From an uncultured Oscillospiraceae bacterium (GTDB lineage: Bacteria; Bacillota; Clostridia; Oscillospirales; Ruminococcaceae), in contig CAKSKU010000007.1 of NCBI GenBank assembly GCA_934465295.1, positions 1 to 64,000 of the forward strand: DNA of 64,000 nt, in the 5' to 3' direction. Positions 22,398 to 30,267 of the stretch are shown here, piece by piece. Positions within the stretch are counted from its first letter, which is position 1. Every line of letters starts with the position of its first letter. The position numbers were made by a program, and so were the translations under genes. The notes below the pieces were generated by a model. That model saw nothing but the letters and a program-made list of their open reading frames with translations, was not told where the DNA came from and ran no database searches.

Positions 22398-22410
22398 GGA
22401 GCTGAACAAA

Positions 22411-23469
22411 GTGGAAAGAAATCTTATGAAAGGCAACGAAGCTCTCGCCGAGGCTGCTATCCGTGCAGGCTGCAAATGCTTCTTCGGATACCCTATCACG
22501 CCGCAGACGGAGATCGCTGCTTATCTTGCTAAATATATGCCGAAAAACGGCGGTGTTTTTCTTCAGGCTGAATCGGAGATCGCCGCTATAAATATGGTTC
22601 TCGGTGCTGCTTCGGCAGGCGTTCGTGCTATGACATCATCGTCCTCGCCGGGAATTTCGCTCAAATCCGAGGGCGTTTCCTACATTGCAGGCTCGGATCT
22701 GCCGTGCGTTATAATCAACGTTCAGCGTGGCGGTCCGGGACTTGGCGGTATACAGCCGTCGCAGTCGGACTACTGGCAGGCAACTAAGGCGCTCGGTCAC
22801 GGCGACTATCAGCTCCTTGTTTATGCGCCCTGCTCGGTTCAGGAAATGGTCGACAAGGTAACGCTTGCGTTCGATATGGCTGATGAATTCCGTATGCCTG
22901 CGATGATACTTGCTGACGGTCTGCTCGGTCAGATGATGGAACCCGTGACTTTCCCCGAAAGAAAAACGGAGCTTCCGCCGAAGCCTTGGGCAACGAACGG
23001 TCACGGCTTCAAGCGTGAACACAACATTGTAAATTCGCTTTACCTCGTTCCCGAGGAGCTTGAGAAGTCCATTCTTGACCGTTACAAGCGCTATGAAGTG
23101 ATAAAGGCTGACCACACCGAAGCGGAAAGCTATCTTTGCGATGATGCTGATATTGTCGTAACTGCCTACGGTGCGGCAGCAAGAGTTGCGAAGTCGGCTG
23201 TGAACCGTGCCCGTGCAATGGGAATAAAGGCAGGACTTTTCCGTCCGATAACACTTTGGCCTTTCCCCGTAAGGGAAATAAACGAAGCCTGCAAAAACGC
23301 AAAGGCTTTGCTCGATGTCGAAATGTCGATGGGACAGATGATCGAGGACGTAAAGCTTGCTGTAAACTGCTCAAAGCCCGTACATTTCTTCGGCAGAACG
23401 GGCGGTGTTATCCCGTCCCCCGATGAGGTTCTCGGCGAGATAAAAAAGTTATCGGAAATCAGAAATTAA
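22411..23469 (+). CDS. vorB: 2-oxoacid:ferredoxin oxidoreductase, alpha subunit (VorB type)
   Basis: 352 residues from the GTG at 22411, nine bases after AAGGAG; an ATG six codons later is the alternative. MKGNEALAEAAIRAGCKCFFGYPITPQTEI is split across the first 36 residues and is the pyrimidine-domain signature. QAESEIAAINMVLGAASAGV contains the conserved Glu, then TSSSSPGISLKSEG and NVQRGGPGLGGIQPSQSDYW. The C-terminal domain II has VVTAYGAAARVAKSAV and GLFRPITLWPFPV. With beta and gamma subunits it oxidatively decarboxylates branched-chain 2-oxoacids or 2-oxoglutarate to acyl-CoA, reducing ferredoxin; the reaction can run in reverse. Exact substrate is not readable from sequence. Confidence 0.9.
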   Translation: MERNLMKGNEALAEAAIRAGCKCFFGYPITPQTEIAAYLAKYMPKNGGVFLQAESEIAAINMVLGAASAGVRAMTSSSSPGISLKSEGVSYIAGSDLPCVIINVQRGGPGLGGIQPSQSDYWQATKALGHGDYQLLVYAPCSVQEMVDKVTLAFDMADEFRMPAMILADGLLGQMMEPVTFPERKTELPPKPWATNGHGFKREHNIVNSLYLVPEELEKSILDRYKRYEVIKADHTEAESYLCDDADIVVTAYGAAARVAKSAVNRARAMGIKAGLFRPITLWPFPVREINEACKNAKALLDVEMSMGQMIEDVKLAVNCSKPVHFFGRTGGVIPSPDEVLGEIKKLSEIRN

Positions 23470-23485
23470 CGAAAGGAAAATTGCA

Positions 23486-24238
23486 ATGGCTGTAATTTTT
23501 GACAGACCCAAAAGCCTTGCCGATGTGCCTACGCACTATTGCCCCGGCTGTACGCACGGCATTATCCACCGCCTTATTGCGGAGGTCATAGATGAAATGG
23601 GCATTGAGGGCGACACGATAGGCATTGCGCCCGTCGGCTGCGCTGTAATGGCTTATGATTATTTTAAATGCGATATGATAGAGGCTGCTCACGGCAGAGC
23701 GCCTGCGACCGCAACGGGAGTAAAAAGAGCGCTCCCCGACAAGTTCGTTTTCACCTATCAGGGCGACGGCGACTGCGCCGCTATCGGAACGGCTGAAACT
23801 GTTCACGCCGCAACAAGAGGAGAAAACATTGTCGTTATCTTCGTAAACAACGCTATCTACGGAATGACGGGCGGACAAATGGCTCCTACCTCGCTCCCCG
23901 GTCAGGTAACGCAGACGACACCTTACGGAAGAGATGTTTCCGTTGCAGGAAATCCGATAAAAATGGTGGAGATGCTCTCTGTTCTGGACGGCGTTGCACT
24001 CGCACAAAGAGTTGCGGTAAACACCGTTCCTCATATAAGAGAAGCAAAGAAAGCTATTCGCAAGGCGTTTGAGAATGAAAAGGCAAAGCGAGGATTTTCG
24101 ATAATCGAAGTCCTTTCCTCCTGCCCGACGAACTGGGGAGTTTCGCCCGAAGTGGCACTTCAAAAGATAGATGAGGTAATGATACCGTTCTATCCGCTCG
24201 GCGCATACAAAGACGTAACGGCAGAGGGGGCAAAATAA
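23486..24238 (+). CDS. vorA: 2-oxoacid:ferredoxin oxidoreductase, beta subunit (TPP-binding)
   Basis: 250 residues. Start MAVIFDRPKSLADVPTHYCP, where H-Y-C-P-G-C supplies conserved cysteines. The thiamine diphosphate motif GDGDCAAIGTAE (about 93-104) leads to VVIFVNNAIYGMTGGQMAPT, the NN-x-x-YGMTGGQ-x-SPT family signature with APT. GRDVSVAGNPIKMVEML follows. Catalyses the decarboxylation half-reaction at the TPP cofactor. Ribosome binding site GAAAGG. The stop codon touches the gamma subunit ATG with no gap. Confidence 0.92.
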   Translation: MAVIFDRPKSLADVPTHYCPGCTHGIIHRLIAEVIDEMGIEGDTIGIAPVGCAVMAYDYFKCDMIEAAHGRAPATATGVKRALPDKFVFTYQGDGDCAAIGTAETVHAATRGENIVVIFVNNAIYGMTGGQMAPTSLPGQVTQTTPYGRDVSVAGNPIKMVEMLSVLDGVALAQRVAVNTVPHIREAKKAIRKAFENEKAKRGFSIIEVLSSCPTNWGVSPEVALQKIDEVMIPFYPLGAYKDVTAEGAK

Positions 24239-24784
24239 ATGGATCACGAAATCCTTATCGCAGGCTTCGGCGGGCAGGGAATACTTTTCGCCGGAAAGCT
24301 GCTTGTAAACCTCGGACTTTATGAGGGCAAGGAGGTATCTTGGCTTCCGTCCTACGGTCCTGAGATGCGCGGAGGAACGTGCAATTGCTCCGTGTGCATC
24401 TCCGATGATCCGATAGGCTCGCCGCTTGTGGTGAACCCGAATGTCCTTATCGTAATGAACACACCCTCGCTCGATAAATTCATCGGCAAAGTCCAGCCGA
24501 ACGGACTTGTTATAGTTGACAGCTCGATGGTAGATCCCGAGATCGTGCGCACCGATGTCAGAGTATGCAAAGTTCCTGCAACGGCGCTCACCGATACAGA
24601 CCCCGACTTAAAGGGCGGTGCGAACATTATCCTCGCAGGAAAATTCCTCGCCGAGTGTGGGTTCAAGTCGGAGGAAATGATAAGAAAAGTGTTTGAAAAG
24701 ATAGTTCCGCCGCACAAGAAGGACTTGATAGAGAATAATATGAAAGCTATTAAGATAGGTATGGACTACACAGAAAGCGAATAG
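24239..24784 (+). CDS. vorC: 2-oxoacid:ferredoxin oxidoreductase, gamma subunit
   Basis: 181 residues. The gamma-subunit signature is complete: HEILIAGFGGQGILFAGKLL (about 3-22), WLPSYGPEMRGGTCNCSVCI (about 35-54) and later TDTDPDLKGGANIILAGKFL. It closes the CoA-binding side of the heterotetramer. Begins immediately after the beta stop, which indicates translational coupling, and ends 36 bp before a kinase gene that is probably a separate or read-through unit. No terminator hairpin is evident before that gene. Confidence 0.92.
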   Translation: MDHEILIAGFGGQGILFAGKLLVNLGLYEGKEVSWLPSYGPEMRGGTCNCSVCISDDPIGSPLVVNPNVLIVMNTPSLDKFIGKVQPNGLVIVDSSMVDPEIVRTDVRVCKVPATALTDTDPDLKGGANIILAGKFLAECGFKSEEMIRKVFEKIVPPHKKDLIENNMKAIKIGMDYTESE

Positions 24785-24820
24785 CCCTGCTCCGAACAGA
24801 GCCATTCACGGAGGTAAACA

Positions 24821-25411
24821 ATGTCAAAGATATACCTTATCTGCGGCAAGATTTGCAGCGGAAAAACCTATTACGCAAAGCAGCTCAAAGAAAAACACAA
24901 CGCCGTCATTTTATCGACCGACGAAGCCACCTTTGACCTTATCAATAACGAACAGGGCGATTTCTACAATGTTTTCGCCGCCCGTGTGAACAATACTAAA
25001 CACCAATAAAATAAAGAAAAAATCTGCGCCGAAATCCAATATATTCGAGATTGTCGGCTTGATTTTTTCTAAATTTTAAATGATGTTTAGTATAATTATC
25101 TCAAAAAGAAAGCCGCAGAGATAGCCCTGGCAGGCGCAAACGTTATCCTCGACCGGGGATTTTGGACGAAAAAGGACAGAGCCGACATTTCCGCCTATTT
25201 CGCCGAGAGAAATATCCCCTTTGAATGGCATTACATCGACATTGACGACGAAGCTTGGAAAAAGAACATCGCCGAGCGCAACGCCAAAGTCAGCTCGGGA
25301 AACGGCGGTTCGGATTTCTATGTTGACGAGGGGCTTTTAGCAAAAGTCAATTCACTTTTTGAACCACCGCAGCGCACCGAGATCGATTTTTGGCACACGC
25401 CCGAACGCTGA
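24821..25411 (+). pseudogene. P-loop (AAA_33/zeta-like) kinase gene disrupted by a 99-bp MITE
   Basis: ATG after CGGAGG. The first 58 codons read SKIYLICGKICSGKTYYAKQ (P-loop GKICSGKT), then ILSTDEATFDLINNEQGDFY. At 24996 a palindromic element begins and brings a stop at 25007. After the element the same frame resumes as KKKAAEIALAGANVILDRGF, then EWHYIDIDDEAWKKNIAERN and ends TEIDFWHTPER at 25409. Removing 24996-25094 and keeping one TA gives ...RVNNYLKKKAAEIA..., a continuous protein of 163 residues. The intact form would be a small nucleotide-dependent kinase of the AAA_33 type; the substrate is unknown. Clean insertion and undecayed flanks suggest a recent event. Confidence 0.85.
24996..25094. 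mobile_element. MITE-like palindromic repeat, copy 2 (variant B), inside a gene
   Basis: The left end ATACTAAACACCAATAAAAT (from 24993) and the reverse complement of the right end, ATACTAAACATCATTTAAAA, match. Inner block AAAAAATCTGCGCCGA / TCGGCTTGATTTTTT, centre ATATTCGAGAT. TA dinucleotides flank it (24994-24995 and 25093-25094), fitting a TA target duplication. Length of 99 bp between duplications. Same family as copies at 2227, 29393 (closest, sharing the ATTCGAGAT centre) and 58620. Confidence 0.8.
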
Positions 25412-25430
25412 CTTTGCACCAAACAACAAA

Positions 25431-25462
25431 AAGCGGTCACGATTTTAAATTCGTGACCGCAA
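25431..25462. terminator. Bidirectional terminator between kinase pseudogene and chemoreceptor
   Basis: GCGGTCACGA / TCGTGACCGC perfect 10-bp stem with an AT-rich loop, A-run on the left and T-run (ATTTTTAT) on the right. It serves two convergent genes. Confidence 0.88.
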
Positions 25463-25505
25463 TTTTTATGTGTTAAATAGCTTTTGAAAAGCGAAACAAT
25501 GCAGA

Positions 25506-27458
25506 TTACTGAAGTATTCTGAACATTGATACCTGATCGGAAAGCACCTGAGACTGTCCGTTGAGTTCCTCGCAGGAAGCTGCACTTTCCTCTGCCGTAG
25601 CGGAGTTCTGCTGTACGACCTCGGAGATCTGTGCGATGCCTGCATTGATCTGCTCGACAGCCATTGCCTGTTCTTCCGAAGCTGCGTGTATTTTTCCGAC
25701 AAGCTCCTTGGAGGCTGCGGACATTTCCGAGACCTTTCCCATAAGCTCGACCGTTTCCGCAACGACCTTGCTTCCTCTTTCGACGGATTCCATTGTTTCC
25801 GTGATGATGGATGCTGTTCTCTTTGTTGCTTCGTCCGATTTTGTTGCAAGGTTTCTTACCTCGTCGGCAACAACTGCAAAGCCCTTGCCTGCGTCGCCTG
25901 CTCTTGCGGCTTCAACCGCTGCATTGAGGGCAAGGATATTCGTCTGGAATGCGATATCCTCGATAGTCTTGATGATATTGTTGATCTGGTCGGATTTTTC
26001 CTTGATATCCTCCATTGCGGCACGCATACGTTCCATTTCCTCTGCCTGTTCGCTGATAAGCGCATCGGACTGTGCGGCGCAGTTGTCGGCTTCTCTTGAA
26101 TTTTCAGTGTTGTTTTTGATCTTTTCCGCAACCTCGCTGATAGTCGCAGAAAGCTCCTCGATAGCGGCAGCCTGACGTGTTGTACCCTCGGCAAGGAGCT
26201 GCGAGCCGTTCGATATCTGTGACGAGCCTGCCGATACCTCGCTTGCGGAAACGTTGAGCGAACCGATGACCTCACTAAGCTTGCGGCAGATCTGATCTGC
26301 GGAGTCCTTCATCGCAACAAAGTCGCCCTGATATTCGACCGCAGGCTGAACAGTGAAATCGCCGTCAGCCATCGCCGACATTACTCTGTTTATATCGGAA
26401 AGATACATTGCAAGCGTATCCTTCATTCTTACCATTTCCTTGAGCATCGAACCTATTTCATCCTTGGAATACTTAACGTTCGAGGTATCGAAGCCGATAT
26501 CTCCGTTCGCCATCTGTCCAAGTACATTGCAGGCGCTTTCAATAGGTTTGGATATTACCCTGAATGTATACATAGCAAGCAGACCGCCGCATACGATACA
26601 AACCGCAATTCCGATGATAACGGAAATTATTGTAACTCTCCGTACATTTGCATCATTTTCCGCAGTCTGCGTTCCGCAGAAAACAGCACCGATTATGTTT
26701 CCGTCCGTATCAAGGAACGGTTCATAGACAGTGTAATATTTTTCACCGAGTATCTCTGTCCTGCCATCGTATTTTCCACCGCCGTCAAGAACTGTGCTTC
26801 TTACCTTGTCCGACATCTGCGTTCCGATAGCTCTCTCGCCGTTTTCATCAATGATAGTAGTAGAGATCCGGGTATCTCCGCCGAAAATGGTTATATCATA
26901 TCCGACAACGCTCTTTATTTCATCAATGAACGACGGACGTGTGAAATCGACCGCAACGACCGCTTTTCCGACAGGATAGCTGAGGCTGTTCAGAACAGGC
27001 TTTTCGCAAACATAGTAAATGTCATTTCCGTTCTTGATATAGCCGCTGAATTCTTCTTTTTCAAGAAGCGGCATAAACACCTCCGTGTCAATACCCTCAC
27101 TCGACCAAAGTACATTTTTGTCTGTGTCGGTAAAAACGCCTATGTAACTGTCATTCGGCACTTCCTCGGTAAATCTGTCGCCGATGACATTTCCTCTGTC
27201 AACATCGAAAGCACGGGAGAAATCCTTGTTATCGCACAGCGTTGCAGCGATTATCCCAGCCTGCGTCTCAGCTGTCGCTATATCGTCCCTGATAAGATTA
27301 ATACCGATCTGCGCTTCCTTTTTCAGAGCCTGATCGTTTATCTTACTGATATAAAAGGAACAAAAGATGATAACGAGCGCAACCGCAAAGATCACCGATG
27401 AATCGATCACCAGTATAAAATTTCTTCCGAGTTTGCCAAGCATTGATTTTCTCTTCAT
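25506..27458 (-). CDS. Methyl-accepting chemotaxis protein
   Basis: 650 residues from the ATG at 27458; an in-frame GTG at 27470 is possible. Transmembrane helix 1 (about 13-37), extracellular Cache-like sensor (about 40-265: SYIGVFTDTDKNVLWSSEGI, PVGKAVVAVDFTRPSFIDEI, KYYTVYEPFLDTDGNIIGAV), transmembrane helix 2 (about 272-294), HAMP and HAMP-like linkers (about 295-385), then the cytoplasmic coiled coil with the hairpin tip FQTNILALNAAVEAARAGDA and GKGFAVVADEVRNLATKS. It senses a ligand outside and controls CheA. No che genes are in the window. The C-terminus lacks a pentapeptide methylation-enzyme tether. Promoter TTGACT-17-TAAAAT. Confidence 0.9.
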   Translation of the reverse strand: MKRKSMLGKLGRNFILVIDSSVIFAVALVIIFCSFYISKINDQALKKEAQIGINLIRDDIATAETQAGIIAATLCDNKDFSRAFDVDRGNVIGDRFTEEVPNDSYIGVFTDTDKNVLWSSEGIDTEVFMPLLEKEEFSGYIKNGNDIYYVCEKPVLNSLSYPVGKAVVAVDFTRPSFIDEIKSVVGYDITIFGGDTRISTTIIDENGERAIGTQMSDKVRSTVLDGGGKYDGRTEILGEKYYTVYEPFLDTDGNIIGAVFCGTQTAENDANVRRVTIISVIIGIAVCIVCGGLLAMYTFRVISKPIESACNVLGQMANGDIGFDTSNVKYSKDEIGSMLKEMVRMKDTLAMYLSDINRVMSAMADGDFTVQPAVEYQGDFVAMKDSADQICRKLSEVIGSLNVSASEVSAGSSQISNGSQLLAEGTTRQAAAIEELSATISEVAEKIKNNTENSREADNCAAQSDALISEQAEEMERMRAAMEDIKEKSDQINNIIKTIEDIAFQTNILALNAAVEAARAGDAGKGFAVVADEVRNLATKSDEATKRTASIITETMESVERGSKVVAETVELMGKVSEMSAASKELVGKIHAASEEQAMAVEQINAGIAQISEVVQQNSATAEESAASCEELNGQSQVLSDQVSMFRILQ

Positions 27459-27524
27459 AATATCACCCACAATTATAAAGTCCGCTTCAAAATTTAACGG
27501 ACTTTATTTATTACATTATTCAAT

Positions 27525-27553
27525 ATTTTAGCATATTAGTATTAATTAGTCAA
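27525..27553 (-). promoter_or_regulatory. Promoter of the chemoreceptor gene
   Basis: Minus strand TTGACT (27553-27548), 17-bp spacer, TAAAAT (27530-27525). Confidence 0.65.
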
Positions 27554-27600
27554 CACTAAAAAAAGAAAATTGTTCATTTTTCACAAAATTTTATACATTT

Positions 27601-28248
27601 TTACGGCATCAGGAAACCGTTTTCGATTGCCTTATCGAGCAGATCATCGACCATTCTGCCAAGCTCAGCCGAACCGTCTTTAACTTTGTCGAATCGCTTT
27701 CTCACCTGCGAAGAGTTTACCCCGTGCTCTTTCCAGGAGTAGCCCTCCCTCGAATAGTTGAGCAAAAGCGGCTGGATCCTGTCCATCGCATTGGAAAAAC
27801 GAGCCTCGGGAGTGTCGTTCCTCTCGAATTCGTCCCAGAGCGCACGGTATTCCGCAGCCTGCTCCTCGGGCAGCGTCCCGAATATCTTCTCTGCCGCAGC
27901 CTTTTCACGAGCCTCCTTGGTCTTTGCGCCCTCATCATCGTAGCAGTAGGTGTCACCTGCGTAAATTTCCACGGCATCGTGAACGAGAACCATTTTCATC
28001 ACCTTTGCAACGTCAACAGGCTCGTTTGAATATTCCGCAAGCACAGCCGCCGCAATTGCGAGCGAAAACGAGTGTTCAGCGTCATTTTCCCGTCTTGGCA
28101 GCGGCTTTTTCTCTTTGAAATTATCATCGAACTCCTTTGAACCCTGTGGAAGATCATCACAAAGAATATATGTCTGTCGGTAAACATTTTTCAGCTTGTC
28201 GAGCGTCAGCAAAAATTCAAGCTGCTTTTTCAAGCGTTCATTTTCCAT
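27601..28248 (-). CDS. HD-domain hydrolase (YfbR/5'-nucleotidase-like)
   Basis: 215 residues. Metal-binding motif: RRENDAEHSFSLAIAAAVLA supplies the first His (EHS), LVHDAVEIYAGDTYCYDD is the HD doublet with the following Glu, and a distal Asp lies in NAMDRIQPLLL. This H...HD...D spacing fits the HD_3/YfbR group that dephosphorylates deoxynucleoside 5'-monophosphates; the exact substrate is inferred. Its ATG follows the stop of the SDR gene directly (TAA ATG), so the two are translationally coupled. Confidence 0.82.
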   Translation of the reverse strand: MENERLKKQLEFLLTLDKLKNVYRQTYILCDDLPQGSKEFDDNFKEKKPLPRRENDAEHSFSLAIAAAVLAEYSNEPVDVAKVMKMVLVHDAVEIYAGDTYCYDDEGAKTKEAREKAAAEKIFGTLPEEQAAEYRALWDEFERNDTPEARFSNAMDRIQPLLLNYSREGYSWKEHGVNSSQVRKRFDKVKDGSAELGRMVDDLLDKAIENGFLMP

Positions 28249-29007
28249 TTAAACGTCCCCCTTTTTCTTCTGCATAAATCCTGCTATCTTCGCAAGAAGC
28301 ATCGGCGGCAGGAAGCCTGCTACGTAATCGGCAATTTTCATTTTCAGCGTCGGGATAATAAGCGTTTTCCGTGCAAACATTCCCTCAACTGCACATTTTG
28401 CGGCGTATTCGGCAGTTATGCCCTTTAGTGCAAACGTAACTCCCGCCGTGTTGTTGAAATTCGTGTCAACAGGGCCGGGACAAAGCGCACTCACCGAAAC
28501 GTGACTGCCCTCATTTTTAAGCTCCGCACTTACAGCCTCGGTCAGACGGACAACGTAATTCTTCGTGCAGTAATAGGTCGCCATATAAGGGCCGGGCATA
28601 AAGCCTGCCGATGAAGCAACATTGAGGATATATCCCTTGTCACGCTTGCGGAAATCTTTAAGAAACAGCTTTTGCAGAATGTGTACAGCCGTAACGTTGA
28701 CCTCTATCATCTCTATCTCACGTTCAAGGTCGGTCTCGGCAAATTTTCCGAAAAGCCCGAAGCCTGCGTTGTTTATGAGAATATCGATGTTGTATTTTTT
28801 CGCTTCGTCATAAAGTCGGTAACATTCCTCAACTTTTGAAAGATCGGCAGGGATTATCTTCACCCTTTTTTCGCCTATCTCATCCCGAAGCTTTGCAAGA
28901 GCTTCATAATTTCTTCCCGAAATAACGAGCCTGATGCCTCTTTTTGCAAGCTCACGGGCAATTTCTCTTCCAATTCCCGAGCTTGCGCCCGTAATAAGTG
29001 CTGTCAT
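28249..29007 (-). CDS. Short-chain dehydrogenase/reductase
   Basis: 252 residues from the ATG at 29007 (AAAGGATAA upstream); the frame extends further upstream without a start signal. Cofactor motif TGASSGIGREIARELAKRGI (TGxxxGIG), NNAG (DILINNAGFGLFG), catalytic Ser in ILNVASSAGFMPGPYMATYY and YxxxK in YYCTKNYVVRL. NAD(P)-dependent oxidoreductase of unknown substrate; the C-terminal hydrophobic KIADYVAGFLPPMLLAKIAG may associate with membrane. Its upstream neighbour is an ArsC-like gene and its downstream, coupled neighbour is the HD hydrolase gene. Confidence 0.88.
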   Translation of the reverse strand: MTALITGASSGIGREIARELAKRGIRLVISGRNYEALAKLRDEIGEKRVKIIPADLSKVEECYRLYDEAKKYNIDILINNAGFGLFGKFAETDLEREIEMIEVNVTAVHILQKLFLKDFRKRDKGYILNVASSAGFMPGPYMATYYCTKNYVVRLTEAVSAELKNEGSHVSVSALCPGPVDTNFNNTAGVTFALKGITAEYAAKCAVEGMFARKTLIIPTLKMKIADYVAGFLPPMLLAKIAGFMQKKKGDV

Positions 29008-29030
29008 AATTTTATCCTTTCCGATTTTCC

Positions 29031-29375
29031 TTATTTGCTTTCCCTGATAAATTCTTCCCATTTTTCAGGGGCATATCCGACCGAAGCCTTTTTTCCGCAG
29101 CGAACTATTGGTGTTTTGTATAACTTCGGACATTCGCAAAGCTTTTCATACTTTGCATCGTCGAGAAGATATTTTATGCTGCAGTAGTCCTTTGAAGCCG
29201 TGTCAATGACCGCATCAATTCCGCCGAGAGCCTTTACAACGCTGTCGAATTCGCCCTTGCTCAGACCCTTGGAAAGAATGTCAACGCTCTGCACCTTGAT
29301 GTTTCTCTCCTTGAACCAGCGTTCAGCCTTTTTCGTATCGAAGCATTTCGATTTTCCGAATATCTGTATAGCCAT
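29031..29375 (-). CDS. ArsC/Spx-family thioredoxin-fold protein
   Basis: 114 residues from the ATG at 29375 (GGAGGG upstream). Opening MAIQIFGKSKCFDTKKAERW has a single Cys11 in a C-x-x-T/D-x-K-K-A context typical of the ArsC-like branch, rather than the CxxC of Spx. KTPIVRCGKKASVGYAPEKW is the conserved C-terminal block. A role as thiol reductase or regulator is possible, but the arsenate reductase arginine triad is not evident. A MITE copy starts 18 bp upstream of the ATG, within the promoter/leader region. Precedes the SDR gene by 23 bp, so the two plus the HD gene form a probable operon. Confidence 0.78.
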   Translation of the reverse strand: MAIQIFGKSKCFDTKKAERWFKERNIKVQSVDILSKGLSKGEFDSVVKALGGIDAVIDTASKDYCSIKYLLDDAKYEKLCECPKLYKTPIVRCGKKASVGYAPEKWEEFIRESK

Positions 29376-29392
29376 ATTTCCCTCCATAATAT

Positions 29393-29487
29393 TAATATCT
29401 AATGAATGTGTAGACAAAAAAATCGGCGCAAAATCCATTTATTCGAGATTTTGCTTGATTTTTTGTACACATTCTGATTAGATATTA
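29393..29487. mobile_element. MITE-like palindromic repeat, copy 3 (variant B)
   Basis: 95 bp with perfect 11-bp ends TAATATCTAAT / ATTAGATATTA, inner GTGTAGACAAAAAAATCGGC / TTGCTTGATTTTTTGTACAC and centre ATTTATTCGAGAT. It lies between the ArsC-like gene and the FliD-like gene terminator, directly upstream of the ArsC-like ribosome binding site. Confidence 0.8.
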
Positions 29488-29499
29488 CTATAAAAATAT

Positions 29500-29522
29500 C
29501 GCTGCCGAAACTGACGGCAGCG
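29500..29522 (-). terminator. Terminator after the FliD-like gene
   Basis: CGCTGCCG (29500-29507) / CGGCAGCG (29515-29522), perfect stem, followed on the minus strand by ATATTTTTAT. Confidence 0.82.
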
Positions 29523-29531
29523 ACCTGTTTG

Positions 29532-30230
29532 TTAAATTTTTTCGCTGAACATTGAGCTTAACGAGAATATAGTTCCGTAATCGAACTTACCCTCCTGATT
29601 GTAGTTCACGACCTGAGCCTTGAGGTTTGCAGCCTTGCCGATCTGATTTGCTCTGTCAGCGGCTTTCGCCGTGAATGAATAGCTGCCGCCAAGGAGCGAC
29701 TTTACCGAATTGGTGTCCGCACCCTTCAGCGTGTCCCCGTTAAGGGTCAGCTTGTTGTCCGAACCGACCTTTAAGCCTATCCTGCCAAGTGCAGCGGAGT
29801 AAGCCTTTGCAGTGTTCGTCATATAAACGCCCTTTTTGAGTGCGTCAACGCTCTCCGACTTCTGTAAGCTGTCAACGACCGAATTGTAGTCTTCAACGAA
29901 GCTTTTTACATTCGATACAAGCTTGTCTTTGTCCTCAAAATCAACCTTTGAAGCGGAAGCAAGCACGGAAGCGCTCTTTCCGAGATCGGCAGCATCGGAA
30001 GCGAGCTTCTTTTCGCTCTCATAGGTTCCGACATCGCTGCTCGAGAAAGCCTTCTCGTACTCTTTTATCATATTTTTCTGATAATCTTTTGAGCGTACCT
30101 GATCGACCTTCTTCATCAGTGCGAGAAGATCACTCGTCGAATTGGTCTGCGCATAGCTCTTTTTGCTGTAATTCGACGAAAGAAGAGAAGTGTACATTGC
30201 ATTGGACTTATAAGCATTTATTCCGTACAT
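29532..30230 (-). CDS. FliD C-terminal-like protein (flagellar cap-like), stand-alone
   Basis: 232 residues. N-terminus is Asn/Ser/Tyr-rich (NAYKSNAMYTSLLSSNYSKK). The second half matches the end of flagellar cap FliD proteins: NVKSFVEDYNSVVDSLQKSE, AALGRIGLKVGSDNKLTLNG, DTLKGADTNSVKSLLGGSYS and AADRANQIGKAAN. Full-length FliD is about 450-900 residues, so this is only a fragment-like domain, though the frame is intact with its own start. No other flagellar genes are in the window; an MCP gene lies 2 kb away. It may be a divergent adhesive or filament-associated protein. No signal peptide, as expected for type III exported flagellar proteins. Confidence 0.55.
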   Translation of the reverse strand: MYGINAYKSNAMYTSLLSSNYSKKSYAQTNSTSDLLALMKKVDQVRSKDYQKNMIKEYEKAFSSSDVGTYESEKKLASDAADLGKSASVLASASKVDFEDKDKLVSNVKSFVEDYNSVVDSLQKSESVDALKKGVYMTNTAKAYSAALGRIGLKVGSDNKLTLNGDTLKGADTNSVKSLLGGSYSFTAKAADRANQIGKAANLKAQVVNYNQEGKFDYGTIFSLSSMFSEKI

Positions 30231-30267
30231 TGTTCGATTCCTCCCAATTGTTCAGCATTTTTGTCTT

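Noticed and set aside
23459..24247. 262-codon antisense frame over the oxidoreductase beta subunit
   Set aside because: Covered by a gene with complete TPP signature; composition is that of reversed codons.
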